A stretch of DNA of 64,000 nucleotides from Spirochaetia bacterium (GCA_029880285.1 JAOUOS010000016.1:1-64000), one strand, 5' to 3'. Positions 25,240 to 34,363 are shown, counted from the first letter of the stretch. Made by a program: numbers and translations. The notes: generated from the sequence alone by a model not told the origin.

Positions 25240-28192
25240 AGGCCTTCAATCCTGAAATTTCTTTGCCCTGCGCGATTTTATGAAGTATCGGAATTAGTTC
25301 TTTCATTAAAGCCAGTTCTTTATGGCTGCGGTCTTTCCATCCCAGTTTCAGCGGCGCAAGCAGGTCGCCCAGTTTTTCGCCGTCAAAGATCATACGGTCA
25401 ATGATTATATGCACAAAGCCATGAAGAGCGCCAATCGCAATTTCGTGTTTTTTCGCGATATTGGCCAGCTCGTCGGCAAATTTATTTTTCTTAAAGGTTT
25501 CATAACCCTCGCGAATTTCTTTTTCGTTAAGTGTTACCCCCGTTTTCAGGGTATCAATATAGGCGGTAATCTCTTCGCGCTCGCCAATAAACTTCGCGTC
25601 AGACTCAATAAGGGCAATAAGCTGCGCGCGGGTCATTTTCTGCTTTTCGGGCTTTTCAGAGGTATAGCTTGCAATAAGCTTCATGATGTAGTCATAATCA
25701 ATAATCGCAGAGGCAAAAAGTACAAACTCAAAATCAATCTGCGCCGCCATGCCCGGTTTATCTGCCCCGCCTTGTTCATCTTTCATTCTTTGGGCAGTGT
25801 CAAGGTAAACGCCTCGAAAAGACCTCATGGTATCTTCGGGAATGATTTTATCAATCTCTTCTTTATTTTCTGGGGTTAAATCGGTATACTGGTCAAGCTG
25901 GGTTTTAAGCTGTTGTACTTCTTTAAAAATTTTCACGAACTGCCCGCGGGCGTCGTCGCCTTTTAAATTGGCCACCTCTTCGGGGGCCGTTTTTAGCCCG
26001 TGGGCCTGCATGAATTTATCGAGGGATAAAAGCGCTTTTGAGAGTTTATCAATTACCACAGGCGCCGCATCGACCAGCCATACTGTTTTTGCCTTTTCAC
26101 CCTTTTCGCCAGAAAAAAGCGAGATGGCCGCATCAACCTCTTTTTGCTGGTTGCGAAAATCAAGAATGTTGCCATAGGGTTTGGTGCGGTTTAAAATACG
26201 GTTGGTACGCGAAAAGGCCTGAATTAAACCATGGTGTTTAAGGTTTTTATCGACATAAAGAGTATTTAGATATTTTGAATCAAAGCCGGTCAAGAGCATA
26301 TCGACTACAATCACCAGATCAATTTTTTCTTCATGGGGCAGATCGCGGTTGGGGTATTGCTGATCTTTGATGCGTTTTTGAATATCCTGATAATAAAGAT
26401 CAAAGTTGTTGATATCGTGGTTGGTTTTGTAGCGCTCATTATAGTTTTTAATAATCGCCTTAAGGGCCGCCTTTTTTTTATCGGGTTCTTCGGCGTTGTC
26501 TTCTTTTTCTTGCGGCAGGTCTTCTTGAAGCTGACGTACATCCTGATTGCCATCGGCAGGCGGCGAGAACACACAGGCTATGTTTATAGGGGCGAAATCT
26601 GCGTTTTCTTTCTGGCGGATGGATTGAATTTCGTAAAACAAGCGGTGATATTCTATGGCATTGTTAATTGAGGCTGTCGCTAAAATGGCGTTGAATTTTC
26701 GAAAACCGGTCGCGTTTTCGTGTTTTTCGAGAATTGCCTCTACGACCGCTTTTTGCGAGAGCGTATCACCGGGGTTCACTTTGGCTTCGCCGTCGCCTTT
26801 AAAATAATCGACATGAAAACGCAGAACATTTTCATCTTCAATAGCGTGGGTTATTGTGTAAGCGTGCAGCTGTTTTTGAAAAATATCTTCGGTTGTTTTA
26901 TAGGTACGGCTTTCGCCTTCGGTTTGCGTGTATGCCGCGTTTTGTTCAAAAATGGGCGTGCCTGTAAAACCAAACAACTGGGCCTTAGGAAAAAATTCTT
27001 TAATGGCTTTATGGTTTTCGCCGAATTGAGAACGATGGCACTCATCAAAAATAAAAACGAACCGTTTACCGCTTAAAATACTTAAGCGGTCTTTGTAATT
27101 TCTCTGGCTTGTGCCATCGAGCGCAAGACCAAGTTTCTGAATAGTGGTTACAATCACTTTATCGGCCTTATCTTCTGAGAGCATTCTTCTGACCAGAGCT
27201 TCGGTATTGGTGTTTTGTTCGACACAGCCTTCTTGAAACCTGTTGAACTCTTCTCTGGTCTGGCGGTCGAGGTCTTTGCGGTCAACCACAAACAGACATT
27301 TTTGAATATCTTCGTTATCTTTTAAAAGCGTAGAAGCCTTAAATGAAGTCAGGGTTTTACCGCTGCCGGTAGTGTGCCATATGTAACCGTTGCCCCGGTT
27401 TTGATGTATGCAATCTACAATGGCCTTTACGGCATATATCTGGTATGGTCTCATAATCATGAGCTTTTGCTCGCTGGCGACAAGAACCATGTAGCGGCTT
27501 ATCATCTCGCCTAAAGTACATTTTGCCAGAAAGTTTTCAGAAAAGTCGTCAAGGTGAACAATCTTTGAGTTATCTTCGGCCGCGTATTGATAAACGGGCA
27601 AAAAACGCTCGTCGGCTTCAAAACTGAAATGACGTTTGTGGTTGTTGGCGAAATAGTATGTATTTGAACGATTGCTTACAATAAAAATCTGCATAAAGCA
27701 AAGAAGCGTATTGGTATAACCGTTGCCGGGGTCGTTTTTATACTCGACAATTTGCTGCATGGCTTTATGTGAACTTATCTCAAGTGATTTAAGCTCTATC
27801 TGCACAACGGGAACGCCGTTTATAAGTAAAATAACATCATACCGATGAAAGCTTGATTCGGTATTTATGCGAAGCTGGTTTATGACTTCAAAAGAATTCT
27901 TACACCAGTCTTTTGTGTTGACCAGAGTATAATGAAGAGGTGTGCCGTCTTCACGGTCAAAGGTATTCCACTCGCGAAGCCTTTTGGCGGCGTCAAAAAC
28001 ATCGGCGCTTACAATTTGATCTCTTAGCCGGGCAAACTCAGAATCAGAAAGATTTACTTTATTGAGTTCTTCAAATTTTTCACGAAAGTTTTTTTCAAGA
28101 GCCGCCCTGTCGCGAATATCGTCGCGATAAGTATATTTCAGATCAGTTAACTTATCTATAAGGCTTTTTTCTATCTTGCTTTCGGTTGTCAT
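25229..28192 (-). CDS. hsdR: Type I restriction subunit R (endonuclease and translocase)
   Basis: The start is set at ATG 28192 (MTTESKIEKSLIDKL), the usual HsdR beginning, rather than the in-frame ATG 28243. The N-terminal PD-(D/E)XK nuclease has HRYDVILLINGVPVVQIELK. SF2 motor motifs follow: Walker A IWHTTGSGKTLTS, DECHRSQ, FGFTGTP, and motif VI AFSRTNRILNRTKPYG. The C-terminal HsdM-interacting helical part is present, giving 987 aa. First gene of the operon. No frameshift is visible, so the system looks complete. Confidence 0.96.
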   Translation of the reverse strand: MTTESKIEKSLIDKLTDLKYTYRDDIRDRAALEKNFREKFEELNKVNLSDSEFARLRDQIVSADVFDAAKRLREWNTFDREDGTPLHYTLVNTKDWCKNSFEVINQLRINTESSFHRYDVILLINGVPVVQIELKSLEISSHKAMQQIVEYKNDPGNGYTNTLLCFMQIFIVSNRSNTYYFANNHKRHFSFEADERFLPVYQYAAEDNSKIVHLDDFSENFLAKCTLGEMISRYMVLVASEQKLMIMRPYQIYAVKAIVDCIHQNRGNGYIWHTTGSGKTLTSFKASTLLKDNEDIQKCLFVVDRKDLDRQTREEFNRFQEGCVEQNTNTEALVRRMLSEDKADKVIVTTIQKLGLALDGTSQRNYKDRLSILSGKRFVFIFDECHRSQFGENHKAIKEFFPKAQLFGFTGTPIFEQNAAYTQTEGESRTYKTTEDIFQKQLHAYTITHAIEDENVLRFHVDYFKGDGEAKVNPGDTLSQKAVVEAILEKHENATGFRKFNAILATASINNAIEYHRLFYEIQSIRQKENADFAPINIACVFSPPADGNQDVRQLQEDLPQEKEDNAEEPDKKKAALKAIIKNYNERYKTNHDINNFDLYYQDIQKRIKDQQYPNRDLPHEEKIDLVIVVDMLLTGFDSKYLNTLYVDKNLKHHGLIQAFSRTNRILNRTKPYGNILDFRNQQKEVDAAISLFSGEKGEKAKTVWLVDAAPVVIDKLSKALLSLDKFMQAHGLKTAPEEVANLKGDDARGQFVKIFKEVQQLKTQLDQYTDLTPENKEEIDKIIPEDTMRSFRGVYLDTAQRMKDEQGGADKPGMAAQIDFEFVLFASAIIDYDYIMKLIASYTSEKPEKQKMTRAQLIALIESDAKFIGEREEITAYIDTLKTGVTLNEKEIREGYETFKKNKFADELANIAKKHEIAIGALHGFVHIIIDRMIFDGEKLGDLLAPLKLGWKDRSHKELALMKELIPILHKIAQGKEISGLKAYEQ

Positions 28193-28327
28193 ATCGTTTA
28201 TCAAGAGACAATTTACTATTTTAGCATAATTGGTAAAGAACATTCAAGACCAGTTGAGCTTGTTCGCGCATTTTACCTCCCGCGAAAACGGTTTCATGGT
28301 TTTATTATACTAAAATGGGAATAATTT

Positions 28328-28349
28328 AAACGACATTTCTATGTCGTTT
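28328..28349 (+). terminator. Hairpin with T-rich tail (AAACGACAT/ATGTCGTTT)
   Basis: Perfect 9-bp stem AAACGACAT-TTCT-ATGTCGTTT followed by TTTAATTTTTT on the plus strand. No plus-strand gene ends just before it. A related hairpin lies at 31433, with weaker look-alikes at ~30165 and ~36330. Confidence 0.55.
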
Positions 28350-28356
28350 TTAATTT

Positions 28357-28601
28357 TTTACAATTCACATCTAGCCAAGCGCGTACAAGGATGTACGCGC
28401 TAAACCCCGCCGGTATCCATGCAGGAAGCATGGCCGCAAGCGCAGCTAGCCGAAGGCACCGGCCGGCAGTTTCACCGGCAAGGCCGGTACAAGCTTTTGG
28501 TTATAAGCACACGATGTGCTGTATGCAGGCGTAGGCATGGATGCCGTAAGCCTGCCTTTTTCTTTGGCGTGGTCTGCCCCGAAGGGTGCAAGAAAAGTAA
28601 C
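28357..28601. repeat. Dispersed intergenic repeat, copy C (long form)
   Basis: Opens with TTTACAATTCACATCTAGCC, nearly as copy A. It contains CCCCGCCGGTATCCATGC and CCGGCAAGGCCGGTACAAGC, and ends CTTTGGCGTGG...GCAAGAAAAGTAAC, recalling the terminal hairpin of A and B. GC-rich in an AT-rich gap. With the nearby hairpin it fills most of 28244-28658; I see no gene there. Same orientation as A, opposite to B. Confidence 0.7.
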
Positions 28602-28658
28602 ATTAAAAATTACAGAATAAATTTGACAGCCCGTTAAAATTACCAGTAAACGTTAAAT

Positions 28659-28997
28659 ATGGGTAAAAGTAAAATTGAATATTTTAGTGAAAATCAAAAT
28701 AAACTTGCTCAGTTTTCTAAAGTAATTTCTCATCCCGCCAGAGTCGCCATTCTTGAGTTTTTGATAAAAAGAAAACAATGCATATGCAGCGATCTTGTAA
28801 TGGAATTTCCGCTGGCGCAATCAACAATTTCGCAGCACTTGAAAGAATTGAAAAAGGCCGGTATTATAAAAGGCAAAATTAGCGGCAATGAAAAATGCTA
28901 TTGCATAAACGCAGAGGTCTGGCAAACCATAAAGAAAGAATTAAATTTATTTTTCAATCAATTTGAAAAAAACAAAGAAGAATGCTGTTCCGATTAA
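28659..28997 (+). CDS. arsR: ArsR family arsenite-responsive repressor
   Basis: Winged-helix repressor (112 aa). The DNA-recognition segment is PLAQSTISQHLKELKKAGII. Cysteines in KRKQCICSDLVMEF correspond to the metal-binding CxC of ArsR helix alpha-3, and a second Cys pair closes the protein (EECCSD). Next to an ACR3 arsenite pump, so it probably senses As(III) or Sb(III). Confidence 0.92.
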   Translation: MGKSKIEYFSENQNKLAQFSKVISHPARVAILEFLIKRKQCICSDLVMEFPLAQSTISQHLKELKKAGIIKGKISGNEKCYCINAEVWQTIKKELNLFFNQFEKNKEECCSD

Positions 28998-28998
28998 A

Positions 28999-29027
28999 TT
29001 GACGTTACATCGTAATATTGCGATATG
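28999..29027 (+). promoter_or_regulatory. Candidate promoter with ArsR operator before acr3
   Basis: A near-perfect palindrome ATCGTAATATTGCGAT (29009-29024) lies between a possible -35 TTGACG (28999-29004) and a weak -10 GATATG (29022-29027) with 17-base spacing. Position and symmetry fit a repressor site controlling the pump; identity as an ArsR site is inferred from context. Confidence 0.4.
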
Positions 29028-29077
29028 GTGTCATAGCAATCTTGTACTTAAGTACAGAGAATTATTGCCGTTATCAA

Positions 29078-30136
29078 ATGACCGAAAAAGCCGTAAAAAA
29101 ATTATCATTTTTAGATCGATATTTAACCGTATGGATTTTTTTAGCGATGATGCTTGGTATTTTTCTGGGGTATATATTTGAAGATATTTCAAAATTCTGG
29201 GAAAAATACAAAATAGGTAAAACAAATATTCCTATCGCGATTGGCCTTATTTTAATGATGTATCCGCCTTTGGCTAAGGTAAAATATGAAGAATTAAAAG
29301 ACGTCTTTAAAAACCGGAAAGTATTAACATTGTCACTGGTTCAAAACTGGATCATAGGCCCCGTTTTAATGTTTTTTCTTGCTTTAATTTTTCTGGGTAA
29401 TTATCCCGAATATATGAATGGTTTAATATTGATTGGTTTGGCCCGGTGTATCGCGATGGTGATTGTATGGAACGAACTGGCAAAAGGCGATACAGAATAC
29501 GCGGCGGGCCTGGTGGCATTTAACAGTATTTTTCAGATATTTTTCTTCAGTCTTTACGCCTATATCTTTATTAGTATTTTGCCTCCCCTATTCGGCTTTT
29601 CAGGAAGCGAGAAAGTCAAAGCGATTAAAATAGGCCAGATAGCCGAGAGTGTTTTAATATATCTTGGCATTCCCTTTTTCGCCGGATTTTTAACCCGGCT
29701 TACTTTGATAAAGAAGAAAAATAAAGAATGGTATCAGAAGAAATTTATTCCTAAAATAAGCCCTGTTACGTTAATCGCGTTGTTGTTTACGATTATTGTA
29801 ATGTTTAGCTATAAAGGAAAATATATACTGAAAATTCCTTTAGATGTTATTCGAATTGCGATTCCTTTGCTTGTTTATTTTTTAGTGATGTTTTTTATTA
29901 GTTTTTTTCTTAGTAAAAAAATGGGAACAGATTATCCAAAAACAGCAAGCCTTTCTTTTACCGCCGCAAGCAATAATTTTGAGCTTGCTATCGCGGTTGC
30001 TATTGTTATTTTCGGAATAAATTCAGGCGAAGCCTTTGCCGCCGTAATTGGCCCTCTTGTAGAGGTACCTGTCTTGATTGGTCTTGTTAATGTCTCTTTG
30101 TATTTCAAAAAGAAATATTTTTCAAATTTATTTTGA
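29078..30136 (+). CDS. acr3: ACR3 family arsenite efflux transporter
   Basis: Ten-helix arsenite/H+ antiporter. The family landmark [20 protein letters not shown] holds the essential Cys. Also typical are [20 protein letters not shown] at the start, [15 protein letters not shown], and [17 protein letters not shown] with [12 protein letters not shown] near the end. The start is ATG 29078 ([15 protein letters not shown]); an in-frame TTG at 29018 lies inside the candidate operator. Product 352 aa. Eighty bases after arsR. No arsC or arsM is seen. Confidence 0.95.
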   Translation: MTEKAVKKLSFLDRYLTVWIFLAMMLGIFLGYIFEDISKFWEKYKIGKTNIPIAIGLILMMYPPLAKVKYEELKDVFKNRKVLTLSLVQNWIIGPVLMFFLALIFLGNYPEYMNGLILIGLARCIAMVIVWNELAKGDTEYAAGLVAFNSIFQIFFFSLYAYIFISILPPLFGFSGSEKVKAIKIGQIAESVLIYLGIPFFAGFLTRLTLIKKKNKEWYQKKFIPKISPVTLIALLFTIIVMFSYKGKYILKIPLDVIRIAIPLLVYFLVMFFISFFLSKKMGTDYPKTASLSFTAASNNFELAIAVAIVIFGINSGEAFAAVIGPLVEVPVLIGLVNVSLYFKKKYFSNLF

Positions 30137-30182
30137 TTGTATACAAAATTTAGAAAGCCATCGCGATAATTTTATGTCGTTT

Positions 30183-30512
30183 TTATAATATTAGAATACT
30201 AGAATCTGTATCTTCAATAAAATTTTTTATTGTTTCGATTTTTTTATTAATTAATATTATCATCTCATTTGTACTGCAATTGCCGGTTGTAATCCAGATA
30301 ATTTTAGGCGGAAAACCATACAATAAACTTTTATGATGAAAATCTGAATCTTTACTTATAATAGCATATTGATGTTGTTTTGCATAATCCCATATTATCT
30401 TATCATCAACATTTTGAAGATTTATATCTCTTACATGAGTTATTTCTTTGAATATTTTAGAAAGAGGCTCTTTGATTCTTATTGATATATTTTCATCAAT
30501 GAGTATTTTCAT
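30183..30512 (-). CDS. DUF5615 PIN-like toxin
   Basis: PIN-like RNase family protein starting at ATG 30512 (MKILIDENISIRIKEPLSK), where ILIDEN holds the first acidic residue. IIWDYAKQHQYAIISKDSDF gives the second acidic cluster, and PPKIIWITTGNCSTNEM is the usual later block. 109 aa. Its ATG overlaps the DUF433 stop by four bases, as in toxin-antitoxin pairs. An in-frame upstream start at 30560 would lie within the antitoxin gene and is rejected. Confidence 0.88.
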   Translation of the reverse strand: MKILIDENISIRIKEPLSKIFKEITHVRDINLQNVDDKIIWDYAKQHQYAIISKDSDFHHKSLLYGFPPKIIWITTGNCSTNEMIILINKKIETIKNFIEDTDSSILIL

Positions 30513-30730
30513 ATATTCGCGTATATCTTTCTTTCTCTGTCTGCCGCGAAAGATAAGCACGCTCTGATATCGTTTTCATTTAAATCAGGAAAGTCATCTA
30601 AAATTTCTTCTATACTCATGCCAGAAGCCATATAATCTAAAATATTAGATACAGTAATTCTTAAACCTCTTATACAGGGTTTACCGCCCATTTTTCCCGG
30701 TTCAATGGTTATTATGTCATGATAATCCAT
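30509..30730 (-). CDS. DUF433 antitoxin
   Basis: 73-residue DUF433 protein: ITIEPGKMGGKPCIRGLRIT, then VSNILDYMASGMSIEEILDD and FPDLNENDIRACLSFAADRE. The family is a small winged-helix antitoxin paired with DUF5615 PIN-like toxins. First gene of the pair, with coupled translation through ATGA. Confidence 0.92.
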   Translation of the reverse strand: MDYHDIITIEPGKMGGKPCIRGLRITVSNILDYMASGMSIEEILDDFPDLNENDIRACLSFAADRERKIYANI

Positions 30731-30807
30731 AGTATATTATTAAAAGTACCAAATATTAGACATACAATCAAGTTTTTTTTTAAATGTAAAGAGATGCGGC
30801 TTTAAAT

Positions 30808-31077
30808 TTGCTCAAAAATAATTTGAAAGAAATAATGATTTTTGGCGTTAAAAATATTGGTATATTTGGCAGTGCATCTAGAAACGAGGCTGAGGAAAAT
30901 AGTGATCTTGATATTCTGGTAGAATATGAAACAGGCCGATTGAATTTAGATACATACATGGATTTAAAATACTATCTAGAAAACTTATTTAAGTGCAGGG
31001 TTGATCTTGTAACAAAATCAAGCATAAAGAAACATTCAAAAGAAAATATCTTAAAAGAAGTTATTTATGCCGCGTAA
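30808..31077 (+). CDS. MNT-type nucleotidyltransferase antitoxin (MntA)
   Basis: Minimal nucleotidyltransferase with GIFGSASRNEAEENSDLDIL, the GSx(10)DxD catalytic motif. Paired HEPN toxins are silenced by adding AMP to a Tyr. The start is TTG 30808; the internal ATG at 30838 would leave too little before the motif. The 3' end overlaps the HEPN gene by 11 bases. The catalytic residues look intact although the partner toxin is broken. Confidence 0.88.
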   Translation: MLKNNLKEIMIFGVKNIGIFGSASRNEAEENSDLDILVEYETGRLNLDTYMDLKYYLENLFKCRVDLVTKSSIKKHSKENILKEVIYAA

Positions 31078-31408
31078 TGTTGCTCTTTATTTAGAAGACA
31101 TATTAATATCTATTGAAGAGATACAAACTTTCGCCTTAAATTTGAATAATCAAAATGAATTTTCATCGAATATAGAAAAAAAACGTGCGGTTGAAAGAAA
31201 TTTAGAGATTATAGGCGAGGCAATTAAAAAAATTCCTAAAAATTTATTAGACTTAAGAAGCGAAATAGAATGGCGAAAAATTACCGGCTAAAGGGATATT
31301 CTCGCGCATGGCTATTTTACTATTGATGATGAAGTCTTATGGGATGTTGTTCAAAATCGCTTAGAGCCTTTAAGAAAAGCAATCTTATTCATTAAATCAA
31401 AACTATAA
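31067..31408 (+). pseudogene. HEPN (DUF86) toxin interrupted by a nonsense codon
   Basis: The reading frame matches HEPN/DUF86 toxins from LYLEDILISIEEIQTFAL through ERNLEIIGEAIKKIP and EWRKITG. It then meets TAA at 31289-31291 and continues in the same frame as RDILAHGYFTIDDEVLWDVV to a natural stop at 31406-31408. Restoring one codon gives 113 residues, a normal length. The RNase motif RxxxxH (RDILAH) and the AMP-acceptor Tyr lie after the stop, so the short product would be inactive. Confidence 0.88.
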
Positions 31409-31432
31409 ACATAAAAAATATTCTTTAGGATG

Positions 31433-31466
31433 CAAAACGACATATTCGTGTCGCTTTGTTTTTTTC
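31433..31466 (+). terminator. Terminator after the MNT/HEPN pair
   Basis: Stem CAAAACGACA (31433-31442) with TGTCGCTTTG (31449-31458), one mismatch, loop TATTCG, followed by a T-run. It lies 24 bases after the HEPN stop. Confidence 0.75.
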
Positions 31467-31603
31467 TTCGTTTGTATATTCGTTAATGTCAATTTAGAGC
31501 CCAATAGGTATAGATTTTCTTTAGGTATACTGTATTGCCGAAAGAAAATAATTGGTCTCGAATTTGTATTGACTTTATAAAATGTTATAAAAAAGGGGGT
31601 AAT

Positions 31604-34360
31604 ATGAAAATAGATGGAAAAAAGCTTATCTTTGGCAGAGTAGGCTGGGCGAAATATTATGGTCTAAAAGGTATAGAAAGACCTATAGGCGGGGGCCGCT
31701 TTAACAAAGAAAACATAGGCTCAGAACATCAAAATTTTGCTCGTCATGAAAATGGTAATTGCTATGGCTACATAAGAACACAAAGTTATTCCCGCGGATT
31801 TGATATGAAATTGTTTGATGATAAGCCAAAAAAACAAATGGATGGCTTTACTGTAATTTTATTTTCAAATAATCCGTATAGAGGCAAACTATACGTAATA
31901 GGCTGGTACAAAAATGCTTCTATTTTGAAAAAACAACAAAAGCGTCCAGCTCCCTTAGATGATTATTATAATTTTTATGCTAATGAAGAGTCCTGTATAC
32001 TAATTCCTCAAGATAATCGAATTTATCAAATTACTAATGAACTACATGGTATATCAGTCAGTTCTAATATGGCGTACTCTGTGAATAAAGGTGAATTAAA
32101 GCCAAATAAAGGCATACCTGAAGTTATAAAATATGTAGAAAACTATACTGGTCAAAACTGGATTGAAGATTCTACGGAGAAAAAGCATTTCTATTTCTCA
32201 GGCCGAAAATTTCAGGCCGAAGATGACAAAATTATTTATAGACAAGCCGAAATACCTTTTTCTCCCAAGCCTGCTAAAGCTATAAGCTATCTTACTGATC
32301 AGAATACAAAGGTCTATTTTGATAATAATAGTCATATAACTCTGGTAGATGGTTTTAAGAAACTTCTTTCTGATGCAAAACTTAAAAGAGTAAGTCTTCT
32401 CGTTTTTAATATCAATCAGCATTTTTTTAAGATGACAGAATTTCATACATTGTTTGAATCAGAAAACAGAGTAGACTGCAGAATTCTAATAGCACCGCCT
32501 GCAGGTACAACAAGAAAATTTGCCGAAACACTTTTCAATTGGCATAACGATAAAAAATTAGAGGCCAGACAATTCAAAAGAAATATGTATGAACCATATT
32601 TAATGCATACAAAACTAGCTATTTTTGAAATGGAAGACCAAAATTACTTTGCCTCTGTCGGTTCTTCTAATTTCACTCTGGGAGGCACTGTAAATAATAT
32701 CGAATACAATGTGTTTTTCAATGTCAAAGAACATGCAATTGGTAAAAATAGTCCTTTGGAATATTTTAATACTTTTTGGCAGCAGGCTGATGAATTGAAT
32801 CCAACGGATTTTGATGATGCGCCATCAACAACAATTCCCACTGAAGAATTTGCTTCTGAACCAGCAGTAACCGTAGCTGAACCAGAGATTCTAAGCAAAA
32901 AATTGTTTAATTATCAAATAACAGCTATTGAAAATTTAAGTGAAAAAATCAATCCTTTACTGAGAACAAAAGCGCAAAAAGGCGGTCCCGAAAACAGCGG
33001 GTGTTTTCTAATTATGCCTACCGGTTCGGGTAAAACCTATACAATGGTTAAATGGTTGTTTGATAACGTTTTCAATAATGATGGTAAAAATAAAAAAGTT
33101 CTCTGGCTGGCGCACAGAAAAGAACTTCTTAATCAGGCGTATGATACTGCTTATATTCAAAAACTTTTAACAGATAATGAAATAACGATAAATAATGTGC
33201 ATCAAATGGTAAGTTCGGGTATCTATTTCGAAAAATATTTTGAAGATAATTTGATCTTCCTGACATCACAAACAGCATATAGAAAATATTGCGCAAATCT
33301 TCATAAAAAATCCAGAAAGAAACTAAAAGTCGCAGAAAAAAAAGAAATAGAAAGAATAAGAGATGAAATGTTGCAAATAAGAGAGTCAACAAAATTTGAC
33401 TTGATCATTATTGATGAAGCACACCGGGCAAGTTCAGAGACACTTCAATATGGCAATATTCTTAAAAATCTTTATTATAAAGCTGTTTGCGGAATAACCG
33501 CAACTCCCTATCGGGGAGATCAACAAGATGAAACTCTTCAGAGCAAATTTAAGAATTCGGTACAGACAAATATTGAAGATATTAAAAAAGATCAAATGGA
33601 TTTGTTCTCAGAATTACAAATTTTCAATATTTCGACGGGCTTTACTTTGAAAATTGACGGAGAAAATAATCTAAGATTTAACAATAGTCTAATATCCGCA
33701 AAAAATAATAAGAAACGCAACCAGATAATTGTAGATGAGTATTTTTTGCACTCATCTAAATTTAATCAGGCAATAATATTCTGTATAGACTGCGAACATG
33801 CGAATGAAATCGCAAGAATGATTAACGAAAGATTGAATGAAGCTCAGACCTTTCATAATGGTATTATTGACGAACAGAGCTGGGCTAAGAGAGTAAAGAA
33901 TGATTTATTTATAGATGAGAATCAAAAATCTATTGAGCCTGTTAGAAACGAAGTAATTGATATGTTTCGTTCAGGAAAAATAAAAACCCTAACATCTGTC
34001 TTCCTTCTAACTGAAGGTTTTGATGTACCCAATGTAGACGCAATATTTATTACAAGACCCACATTAAGTACTCTGCTTTATACTCAAATGCTTGGCAGAG
34101 GCATGCGAGGTCCTGCTGTTGGCGGTACAAAATCTTGTTTGGTATTTGACTTTGAAGATCAGTTGGAATATCATACAAAGACTCATAAAAGATTGATTAA
34201 TATGTCTTCACTAAAGCCAAAACAAAAATCTGTTCATGGCGCAGATATTTTAGCGATAGAAACTGAAAGTCTATTAAATATAAAAGAAATCAATGATCTT
34301 GATATGGAAAGAGACAGTCTGTTGAATATAGACACGAAACCAAAGCAGGAAGAAGAATAA
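31604..34360 (+). CDS. PLD nuclease-SF2 helicase fusion with possible DNA-reader head
   Basis: Start ATG 31604 follows AAAAGGGGGT; an in-frame TTG at 31535 is rejected. Three parts are visible. (1) ~1-200: an unassigned head with IFGRVGWAKYYG, GGGRFNKENIGSEHQNF and KLYVIGWYKNASI; the GWYKNA-type motif recalls N-terminal domains of HNH and other modification-dependent endonucleases. (2) ~250-420: a phospholipase-D-type nuclease with one HxK motif (MHTKLAIF, His ~335) and VGSSNFT (~352). (3) ~440-900: an SF2 helicase with PTGSGKT (~472), IIDEAHRAS (~603), CGITATPYRG and QMLGRGMRG. It is 918 aa and lies 3 bases from the DUF2779 gene. Confidence 0.85.
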   Translation: MKIDGKKLIFGRVGWAKYYGLKGIERPIGGGRFNKENIGSEHQNFARHENGNCYGYIRTQSYSRGFDMKLFDDKPKKQMDGFTVILFSNNPYRGKLYVIGWYKNASILKKQQKRPAPLDDYYNFYANEESCILIPQDNRIYQITNELHGISVSSNMAYSVNKGELKPNKGIPEVIKYVENYTGQNWIEDSTEKKHFYFSGRKFQAEDDKIIYRQAEIPFSPKPAKAISYLTDQNTKVYFDNNSHITLVDGFKKLLSDAKLKRVSLLVFNINQHFFKMTEFHTLFESENRVDCRILIAPPAGTTRKFAETLFNWHNDKKLEARQFKRNMYEPYLMHTKLAIFEMEDQNYFASVGSSNFTLGGTVNNIEYNVFFNVKEHAIGKNSPLEYFNTFWQQADELNPTDFDDAPSTTIPTEEFASEPAVTVAEPEILSKKLFNYQITAIENLSEKINPLLRTKAQKGGPENSGCFLIMPTGSGKTYTMVKWLFDNVFNNDGKNKKVLWLAHRKELLNQAYDTAYIQKLLTDNEITINNVHQMVSSGIYFEKYFEDNLIFLTSQTAYRKYCANLHKKSRKKLKVAEKKEIERIRDEMLQIRESTKFDLIIIDEAHRASSETLQYGNILKNLYYKAVCGITATPYRGDQQDETLQSKFKNSVQTNIEDIKKDQMDLFSELQIFNISTGFTLKIDGENNLRFNNSLISAKNNKKRNQIIVDEYFLHSSKFNQAIIFCIDCEHANEIARMINERLNEAQTFHNGIIDEQSWAKRVKNDLFIDENQKSIEPVRNEVIDMFRSGKIKTLTSVFLLTEGFDVPNVDAIFITRPTLSTLLYTQMLGRGMRGPAVGGTKSCLVFDFEDQLEYHTKTHKRLINMSSLKPKQKSVHGADILAIETESLLNIKEINDLDMERDSLLNIDTKPKQEEE

Positions 34361-34363
34361 TAC

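Noticed and set aside
26311-27076. Several open frames opposite hsdR
   Set aside because: They are shadows of the long hsdR frame, which has clear helicase motifs throughout.
20366-28601. Insertion sequence or integrase-borne island
   Set aside because: No transposase, integrase or tRNA-linked attachment repeat was found; only non-coding repeats flank the restriction genes.
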